Positions 57,154-64,000 of a stretch of 64,000 nucleotides of DNA are shown one piece after another (the first letter of the stretch is position 1; each line of letters starts with the position of its first letter). The notes beneath the pieces are model-generated. The model was given only the letters and a program-made list of their open reading frames with translations. It was not told the DNA's origin and searched no databases. Origin of the DNA: Antilocapra americana (taxonomy: Eukaryota > Chordata > Mammalia > Artiodactyla > Antilocapridae); the NCBI GenBank assembly GCA_007570785.1, contig ML664175.1, positions 6,831,618 to 6,895,617 on the forward strand, read 5' to 3'. A program made the position numbers and the translations under genes.

Positions 57154-58811
57154 TTTAGTACACCCTGAAATATACATAGACTTTCAGTCTCCTTCGTCTG
57201 AGAGTCTCTGTCTACATGGACTGGTCACTAGGCCTACTCAAGTATGATCAGTGTTCTTTCACCCAACATGGTGATGGAAAAGAGCTAATGAACTTTGTTC
57301 ATGGATTCCACACTGAAGGTGTATCATCCACAATTTTGCAGGACCATGATAGTTGTCACTTAACATTTAACAAGCCTCTAATTAGACTGTGAGCCAGAGA
57401 TAAAAGTTCATATAAGAAAAAATTAATAGAACAAACAAGCCTGTGAGGTATATGCAGAAGTAATCTTTCTGTCATTTAATAAATGAAAGGAATTGAATTG
57501 TAGAGAAATTAACTTGTGTACTGTGGCCCTTTGGATTTGAAAACTCTACCTCATTCTGGCCCTCATGTATGTTGAAGCAATATCTCCAGTTTAAGTTCTT
57601 CCTTTTTCCCTGGAGTTTCAAGCTGCATTTCCTGTACCTTGGCTTTGCAAAAGCCAATAGATTTGCTGAAAATTGGATGACTGGAGAGAGGTGGGTTTGG
57701 ACATATACAAGGTGTATGCAAGTCTCTTAGTGCAAAAATGATGATTGATGGTAGTTGTTGTAAAATGTGAATTAGCTGTGCATGTATTTTTGTAATTGAA
57801 TTTAGGTTGGAGTGTTTTAAGTAATGAGGCATTAACTTCACTGTTGTTTTTTGAAACTATCACAAAATACAAGCTCATGTCAAGAAACGAATCAGATGAT
57901 GATAGCTGTTTTATGGGTGGTATTTTTAATGTCATTACTGCCATTTTAAACCCAAGCAAAACAAATCTTGTCATTTCAGCAAAATCCCCACTGAGCAATA
58001 GTGTCCATTCAGAGGCAAGATTCACATCTTACTAGGTTTGTCCACAGCCACTCAAATGAGGTCTAAGGCTCTGTAGATCATCTTTCCTTTGTTGAGAGGG
58101 CTCTTCTGATTTAAGACTTAGACATTCAAGGTTAATGCATAAAGGAAACTGGAATTTTTTTAATAGATCTAGGGTGTTCTTATAATTTTTTCCTTATGAG
58201 AGTTGTTAATTCTACTATATCAAGGGTTACACTAAAATATTTTTGTTATCTGCCTTGCTTGGCTTTATTTCTTGGTTTGCTCTCTTTCTTTGTCCATTTG
58301 TATATATGCTTATGACCTGATCTTACACTGTCCTCCTGGTTCTGATCTAGCACTCCCATAGGATCCTGCTCCAAGTAACTACACCTTAGAACCTCCCACA
58401 AAAACTTCAGTCAGTAGGTTGCTGACCATCAAATCTGCTTTGGTAGATCCATCTAAGCCTTAGTCTCTGGCTATTAGGGTAAGATGGGCAGGCTAGAAGA
58501 ATCCTTTCCTTCTCTTTGATTTAGTATTCAATAAGCCCTTTCTTCCTTCCCTCAGACACACATGCTGCCTTCAGAAAAAACATTTTCTCTCAACTCCATT
58601 TGACAGATAACTCCAAAGGGTGGTCTGTAAAGTTTTTAACTGCCAAGGATGCTGTTTACCATTTTCCTCTCCATCGATGCTATGTTTTTAAAAAATTTTA
58701 TCTATGAAATTTTATTAATAATTTCTTTCATATTATTTATTCATCAATATATATACAAGTGTATACAATATAAATATATAAAACCCAACATTCTAAAAAC
58801 CTCAATAGAAA
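57154..58811. other. Unclassified, repeat-poor sequence
   Basis: The longest frame, 57618-58025 on the minus strand (135 codons), has no recognised domain. A block at about 57700-58020 looks like ordinary unique DNA. The segment 57383-57434 recurs at 62965-63015. Confidence 0.4.
57383..57434 (+). repeat. Unidentified dispersed repeat, copy 1
   Basis: It carries tagactgtgagccagag, taaaagttcatataag and attaatagaacaa. Copy 2 at 62965-63015 differs at about four bases plus one indel. The first part recalls an L2 3' end; the second part I cannot place. Confidence 0.5.
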
Positions 58812-60105
58812 TATAAAACTCAACATTTTACAATGTTTAATGCAATGCCAAAGAATACTCAAGCTACCGCACAATTGCACTCATCTCACAAGCTAGTAAA
58901 GTAATGCTTAAAATTCTCCAAGCCAGGCTTCAGCAATATGTGAACCATGAACTTCCAGATGTTCAAGCTGGATTGAGAAAAGGCAGAGGAAACAGAGATC
59001 AAATTGCCAACATCCACTGGATCATCAAAAAAGCAAGAGAGTTCCAGAAAAACATCTATTTCTGCTTTACTAACTATGCCAAAGACCATTTGATTTGGCT
59101 CTTGAGAAACCTGTATGCAGGTCAGGAAGCAACAGTTAGAACTGGACATGGAACAACAGACTGGTTCCAAATAGGAAAAGGAGTACGTCAAGGCTGCATA
59201 TTGTCACCCTGCTTGTTTAACTTATATGCAGAGTACATCATGAGAAATGATGGGTTGGAGGAAGCACAAGCTGGAATCAAGATTTCTGGGAGAAATATCA
59301 ATAACATCAGATATACAGATGACACCACCTTTATGGCAGAAAGTGAAGAAGAACTAAAGAGCCTCTTGATGAAAGTGAGAGAGAAGAGTGAAAAAGTTGG
59401 CTTCAAGCTCAACATTCAGAAAACTAAGATCATGGCATCAGGTCCCATCACTTCATGGCAGATAGATATGGGAAACAGTGGAAACAGTGGCTGACTTTAT
59501 ATTTTGGGGCTCCAAAATCACTGCAGATGGTGATTGTAGCAATGAAATTAAAAGATGCTTACTCCTTGGAAGAAAAGTTATGACCAACCTAGAAAACATA
59601 TTAAAAAGCAGAGACATTACTTTGCCAACAAAACTCCATAAAATCAAGGCTATGGTTTTTCCAATGGTCATGTATGGATGTGAGAGCTGGACTATAAAGA
59701 AAACTGAGCACCAAAGGATTGATGCTTTTGAGCTGTGGTGATGGAGAAGACTCTTGAGAGTCCCTTGGACTGCAAGGAGATCCAACCAGTCCATCCTAAA
59801 GGAGATCAGTCCTGGGTGTTCATTGGAAGGACTGATGCTGAAGCTGAAACTCCAATGCTTTGGCCAAGTGATGTGAAGAGCTGACTCATTAGAAATGACC
59901 CTGATACTGGGAAGGATTGGGGACAGGAGGAGAAGGGGACGACAGAGGATGAGAAGGCTGGATGGCATCACCAACTTGATGGACATGGGTTTAGGTGGAC
60001 TTAGGGTGTTGGTGATGGACAGGGAGGCATGGTGTGCTGCTATTCATGGAGTTGCAAAGAGTTGGACATTACTGAGCGACTGAACTGAACTGAAAACATA
60101 TACAG
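58812..60105 (+). mobile_element. BovB (RTE-class) LINE, copy 1, 5'-truncated
   Basis: BovB sequence starts near 58842 (gcaatgccaaagaatactc) and runs to the ctgaactgaactgaa 3' end near 60093. It covers the reverse transcriptase and the C-terminal region. The 16-mer TATAAAACTCAACATT lies at 58812-58827 and 60106-60121 and may be its target-site duplication, although the right copy overlaps the start of BovB copy 2. The upstream part of the element (endonuclease) is missing. Its tail matches the tails of the Bov SINEs in this window. Confidence 0.88.
58904..59494 (+). pseudogene. BovB reverse-transcriptase fragment, inactivated
   Basis: This 196-codon frame shows the RTE-type fingers and palm order: NIHWIIKKAREF, LLRNLYAGQEATVRTGHG, VRQGCILSPCLFNLYAEYI, then the catalytic motif as YTDD (residues 137-140, codons 59312-59323) where the family has YADD, then KLNIQKTKIM. 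Near residue 60 (about 59084) the frame jumps from NYAK straight to DHL. About 20 codons that normally include motif A and its catalytic aspartate appear to be missing, judged from memory of the family. A frameshift near 59467 ends the frame. In the next frame a TGA (59739-59741) replaces a codon that is open in copy 2. It cannot make active enzyme. Confidence 0.85.
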
Positions 60106-60111
60106 TATAAA

Positions 60112-60777
60112 ACTCAACATTCAAGAAATGAAGATCATTGTATCTGGTCCCATCATTTCATGGCAAATAGATGGGGAAACAGTGAGAGACTTTATTTTCT
60201 TGGGCTCCAAAATCACTGCAGATAGTGATTGCAGCCATGAAATTGAAAGGTGCCTGCTCCTTGGAAGAAAAATTATGACAAACAGAACAGCATATTAAAA
60301 AGCATAGACATCACTTTGCCAATAAAGGTTCACCTAGTCAAAGCTATGGTTTCTCCAGTCATCATGTATGGATGTGAGTGTTGGACAATAAAGAAAGCTG
60401 AGTACCGAAGAATTGATGCTTTTGAACTGTGGTGTTGGAGAAGACTCTTGAGAGTCCCTTGGACTGCAAGGAGATCAAACCTGTCCATCCTAAAGGAGAT
60501 CAGTCCTGGGTGTTCATTGGAAGGACTGATGTTGAAGCTGAAACTCCAATACTTGGGCCACCTGATGCAAAGAGCTGACTCATTAGAAAATACTCTGATA
60601 CTGGGAAAGATTGAAGACAGGAGGAGAAGGGGACGACAGAGATGGTTGGATGGCATCATTGACTCAATGGACAGGAGTTTGAGCAAGCTCCATCGGGTCA
60701 AGGACAGGGAAGCATGATGTTCTGCAGTCCGTGTGGTTGCAAAGAGTTGGACTTGACTGAGTGACTGAAGAACAGCC
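60112..60777 (+). mobile_element. BovB LINE, copy 2, 3' fragment
   Basis: It starts at BovB sequence actcaacattcaagaaatg and runs to gagtgactgaag. The same strand and the same 3' region as copy 1 are present, so the two are separate insertions or a duplication. The perfect 12-mer ATACAGTATAAA flanks it at 60100-60111 and 60778-60789. The frame 60250-60717 (155 codons, containing FELWCWRRLLRVPWTARRSN) is open across the position where copy 1 has its stop, but it lacks the whole catalytic palm. A six-base gap is seen against copy 1 near 60640. Confidence 0.88.
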
Positions 60778-60789
60778 ATACAGTATAAA

Positions 60790-61323
60790 TGTACTGCAGT
60801 TAGAACACTTCTCCATAACAAAATTTTAAGTGGAAAATGCAGTGCTGTTGACTACAGATTGTATTGTACAACAGATCTCTAGAGATTGTTTCTCTTGAAA
60901 TGGAAATCTGAATTCTAACAGAAGGAAAGTACAAAGCTCTCAGCATAGACACTGAGAGAGGGTAAAGAGTCCCCCAAAGGCAGGACTTATAGCAGTTTAT
61001 ATCCTTACCGGTATTAATATGTACATTTTTTGGTTGGCTCCTGTCCTTTAAAACGCTTAATTTCTAACTAATCAGTTTAAAGGTGGCTTCTCTTGAACCT
61101 CAGGTTAAGTTGCCACCCTTTTATCATGCCCCCTGGCCATTTACAATGGACAGGATGTGTGGGCTAAAGATTAATGACCACCAGTTGTTTTTCCCTCAGG
61201 CATATGGAACAGAAGTTAATTACTGCCCTTCCCTGGATCTGAGTGTTGATTATTTATCAGACCAAAGACACATTCTAGGAATTTGGGACAACAGGCATAG
61301 CTTTAGGTTAATGGAGCGAAATG
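60790..61323. other. Unclassified sequence, possibly LTR-element related
   Basis: Contains gggtaaagagtcccccaaag and ggttggctcctgtccttta, phrases that could be retroviral-type LTR or internal sequence. I cannot identify it. The 82-codon frame 61083-61331 has no domain. Confidence 0.3.
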
Positions 61324-62007
61324 TTTATTGAAAGCAAGACTGAGGTCTCAGAGTCCTACACTGACTGCCTAGCGATTTCTACCTCAATCTTACAACCACT
61401 AATGCCAAAATCTTGGTTCTATGCACTGATGCTGAATAGAAATATGGAGAGAAGATTATGGAAGAGAAAAAAGAATGGCTTTATTTCTTTGCCAGGCAAA
61501 GAGGAAACACAGTAGGCTAGCACCTCAAGAATTGTGCCTGCCCCTGCCTCCAGCACCACCCGCCTCAGAGGTCTTATGTGTAAGTAGGTGATAAGGATCA
61601 AGGCACTGTTAAGCTTGCATTCTTCTGATGAGTCTGTGGTGTAATCAATATGAGTCAAAAGCATTAACCTTCAAGTTCCAGTTTTTCTGGAATCTGCATG
61701 CTTTTGGGCAGCTTTCCATGTTAATTTTAACTTTTCCTATCTGGAATGGGTTTCAGTATCTGTAAAATGACTTAAAGATATTTTGGTGTGTATCCTTTGA
61801 TGAGGAAACAGGACATTGCCCCAAGGCTACACTATTATTTTTCTTAACTGTTTCTCCCTTGTCTTGCATCCCTTCCTTTTCCTAATTAGCAACTGCTTAA
61901 ATATGCCTGTTGAAATTCAGGAAAGATCATGGAGGCTGAATGAAGGCTGTTTCCTATAATCAGAGAAGTGGGGGACACAGAAAGGCTTTATGCCTAGAAG
62001 CCCAACA
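61324..62007 (-). mobile_element. Candidate LTR of an endogenous retrovirus-like element, antisense
   Basis: On the minus strand the segment starts TGTTGGGC at 62007, has AATAAA followed by gccattc at 61480-61485, and a second AATAAA at 61324-61329. TG start, promoter-length sequence and poly-A signals fit an LTR. Phrases such as ctttgccaggcaaagagg and gagaagtgggggacac recall a dispersed ruminant repeat. No gag, pol or env reading frame is seen. Family and right boundary are uncertain. Confidence 0.4.
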
Positions 62008-62027
62008 GGTTCGTGCTCAGCATCACC

Positions 62028-62600
62028 ACCATTCAACTCTTTGAGTCTATGAATTTGGCTCTTCTAGATACTTATTTAAGTGGAATCTTGCAGTATTTAT
62101 CTTTCTGTGACTGGCTTATTCCACTTAGCATAATGTCCTCAAGATTCATCCTTATTTTCTCTTACTGTATAATTTCGTTCTTTTTAAAGACTGAATAGTA
62201 TTACATTGTCTGTACATACCATATTTTCCTTATCTGCTCATCGATCAATGAACATGTAGGTTGTTTCTAACGTCTTGGCTGTTGTGAATAAGTGCTAATA
62301 TTTTTTCAAGATCCTGATGTTAATTCTTTTGGATAAATACCCAGAAATGGTATTACTGGATCACATGGTAAGTTCTAGTTTTAATTCTTTGAGGTAACTT
62401 CATACTGTATTGCAAAGTGGCTCTACCATTTTGCATTCCCACCAACAATGTACATTGGTTCTAATTTCTTCTCAGCCTCATCAGTGCTTGTCTTTTGTTA
62501 TCATTATTTTTTTGATAATAGCTTCTTGACAGGTGTGAGATGATAGCTCATTTTAATTTATGTTTCCCTCATGATAAGTGGCATTGGTGGTACTGTGGTG
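62028..62600 (-). mobile_element. Old L1 (L1M-type) 3' end, antisense
   Basis: gtctatgaatttggctcttc, ttattccacttagcataatg, tgaatagtattacattg, ggttgtttctaacgtc, ggataaatacccagaaatgg, catactgtattgcaaagtgg, cattcccaccaacaatg. This is the antisense 3' end and ORF2 tail. Confidence 0.8.
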
Positions 62601-63122
62601 AGCAGAGCTGTTTTCTAATCAGATTTTATCAGCATAAAATAATCAGGCTTACCATACTGACTTGATATCAATACTGCCAAAAGCAAAAAATCAAAAACCT
62701 TAAATTATAGTTAGCCTTTGTAACCTTATTAATATTTTCCATTTAGTTCTTTTATGTTGGAACCTTTACTTGTAAGTTGCAACTACTGGTTATTTTCTTT
62801 TTTTTTCTCTTGAAGGAATCTGTCTGGATGGAGGTGGGGGGAGCTTCAAGCTACAGAGATAAAACTCAAAAGTGAAAAACAGGTAGTTGCTCAGGAAAGA
62901 TCTCTAGGGATATTTGGAACTTTTTTGACACATGAAATATTTCTTATAAAACCAGACATTCAAGTAGACTGTGAGCTAGAAATAAAAGCTCATTTAAGAA
63001 AAATTAATAGAACAAGTTTCAGGAAGATCAATGGACATTGTAATGTTGTCAGTGATATCTCAGGCACAGTCATAGTTAAGACAAAAGCCAGGTAACAAAA
63101 AAGTGATTAAAGAGGGTGCTAG
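62601..63122. other. Unclassified sequence
   Basis: Holds copy 2 of the unidentified repeat (62965-63015). Otherwise nothing recognised. Confidence 0.4.
62965..63015 (+). repeat. Unidentified dispersed repeat, copy 2
   Basis: tagactgtgagctagaa, taaaagctcatttaag, attaatagaacaa. It matches 57383-57434 in the same orientation; the flanks do not match. Confidence 0.5.
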
Positions 63123-63436
63123 TGGGCTTCCCTGATAGCTCAGTTGGTAAAGAATCCGCTTGCAATGCAGGAGACCATGGTTCGATTCCTGGGTCAGGAA
63201 GATTCGCTAGAGAAGTGATGGGCTTCCCACTCTAGTATTCTTGGGCTTCCCTTGTGGCTCAGCTGGTAAAGAATCCGCCTGCAATGCAGGAGACCTGGAT
63301 TCAATCCCTGGGTTGAGAAGATCCCCTGGAAAAGGGAAAGGCTACCTACTCCAGTATCCTGGCCTGGAGAATTCCATGGACTGTATAGCCCATGTTGTCG
63401 CAGAGAGTTGGACATGACTGAGCAACTTTCACTTTC
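63123..63436 (+). mobile_element. BOV-A2 dimeric SINE
   Basis: First unit starts gggcttccctgatagctc and stops at ccactctagtattctt; the second unit starts gggcttcccttgtggctc. The end is gagcaactttcactttc. This is a full dimer. Confidence 0.9.
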
Positions 63437-63446
63437 AATGAATAGA

Positions 63447-63640
63447 AGGCCTCTTGATAACTCAGTGGTAAAGAATCTGCCTGCAATGCAGGAGACAGGA
63501 GTTCTATCCCTGGGTCAGGAAAACCTCTGAGAGAAGAAAATGGCAACCCACTCCAGTATTCTTGCCTGGGAAATCCCATGGTGGGCTATAGTCCATGGGG
63601 TTGTAAAAGAGTTGGACACAACTAGCGACTAAACAATGAT
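63447..63640 (+). mobile_element. Bov-tA SINE with target-site duplication
   Basis: Head ggcctcttgataactcag, middle ccagtattcttgcctggg, tail gagttggacacaactagc. Flanked by the perfect 10-mer AATGAATAGA at 63437-63446 and 63641-63650, so it inserted right beside the BOV-A2. Confidence 0.92.
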
Positions 63641-63650
63641 AATGAATAGA

Positions 63651-63756
63651 GATTCTGTTCAGTTGGTAGGGGGAGGTATGCATCGAGTGATTCTAATATG
63701 TTTCAGGCAGCATTGTAAACTGCTGCTTGTAATCCCAAGTTTTAATTTGAGAATAG
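63651..63756. other. Short unclassified spacer
   Basis: No feature recognised. Confidence 0.4.
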
Positions 63757-63929
63757 AGGTTTTCAAATTTTAATGTGCATCAGAATCACCTGGAGGGCTT
63801 GTTAAACTAAAAATCACCCTACCCCAGAATTTCTGACTGAGCAGGATGGGGTAAGAGCTATGCTTGCATTTCAACAGGCAAACAGGTAATGTTAATGCTG
63901 CTGGTCTGGGAACTACATGTTGAGAACCT
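63757..63929 (-). mobile_element. MER5-like hAT DNA transposon
   Basis: Ends aggttttcaaattttaatg and catgttgagaacct are imperfect inverted repeats. The inside gtgcatcagaatcacctgg, agggcttgttaaac, gaatttctgactgagcagg is the MER5 pattern in antisense. Confidence 0.8.
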
Positions 63930-63934
63930 AACTA

Positions 63935-64000
63935 AAGTAGTTATTTATATGCTCATCTCCTACTAGACTGCAAGCCCTGCAAAAGACAGAGACCTTGTCT
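63935..64000 (+). repeat. L2 LINE 3' end, runs off the window
   Basis: ctcatctcctactagactgc and aagccctgcaaaagacag, with gagaccttgtct at the edge, match the L2 3' untranslated end. It is cut by the window end. Confidence 0.65.

Noticed and set aside
57618..58025. 135-codon minus-strand frame
   Set aside because: No recognisable domain, and the plus strand also has an open frame over the same bases, which points to chance openness.
60250..60717. Possible BovB protein from the 155-codon open frame
   Set aside because: It covers only the C-terminal region and lacks the endonuclease and catalytic palm, so it is a fragment.

Overview
The window is nuclear DNA from a ruminant (cattle, sheep, goat, deer group). 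The evidence is about thirty copies of the ruminant tRNA-Glu/BovB-derived SINEs (Bov-tA, Bov-A and BOV-A2 types), two fragments of the BovB (RTE-class) LINE, one ruminant-type L1 3' end and one CHR-type cetartiodactyl tRNA-Glu SINE. These lie on an old mammalian background of MIR, L2, L1M/HAL1-like, hAT (MER5-like) and MaLR LTR remnants. Family names come from recognising the sequences by eye; no repeat library was run.

I find no protein-coding gene that I can support. All open frames are short. They fall inside repeats (Bov SINEs, BovB, L1, L2) or in AT-rich unique DNA, with no recognisable protein, no consistent exon chain and no promoter. The window is best read as intergenic or deep intronic. 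The only RNA-gene-like sequence is a U6 snRNA retropseudogene (21116-21220) with a poly-A tail and a perfect 16-bp target-site duplication.

Layout. 1-5.3 kb: mostly unclassified sequence, with an orphan poly-T insertion between 14-bp direct repeats (1359-1400). 5.3-6.3 kb: an inverted pair of Bov tails around a 20-bp perfect palindrome, then an old L1-type 3' end. 6.3-13.8 kb: MIRs, two L2 antisense stretches and a CHR SINE. 13.8-17.7 kb: repeat-poor DNA with two candidate regulatory patches. 18-25.6 kb: unclassified old repeats, the U6 copy, MIRs and a Bov cluster. 26.1-28.1 kb: a four-layer nest of hAT, L1, a second L1 and a Bov SINE. 28.5-41 kb: L2 pieces, an old L1 3' end split by other insertions, MER5-like and MIR. 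43.6-56.5 kb: dense L1M/HAL1 fragments in both orientations, many punctured by Bov SINEs, then an MST-like LTR. 58.8-60.8 kb: two adjacent same-strand BovB fragments, the first lacking its reverse-transcriptase motif A. 61.3-64 kb: a possible LTR in antisense, an L1M fragment, BOV-A2 plus Bov-tA in tandem, a MER5-like element and the start of an L2 3' end.

Nothing here behaves as a gene cluster. What can be learned is insertion history: nested layers, target-site duplications, inactivated reverse transcriptase, SINE-seeded microsatellites and a few repeat-poor patches that may be regulatory. I found no undescribed multi-gene system.
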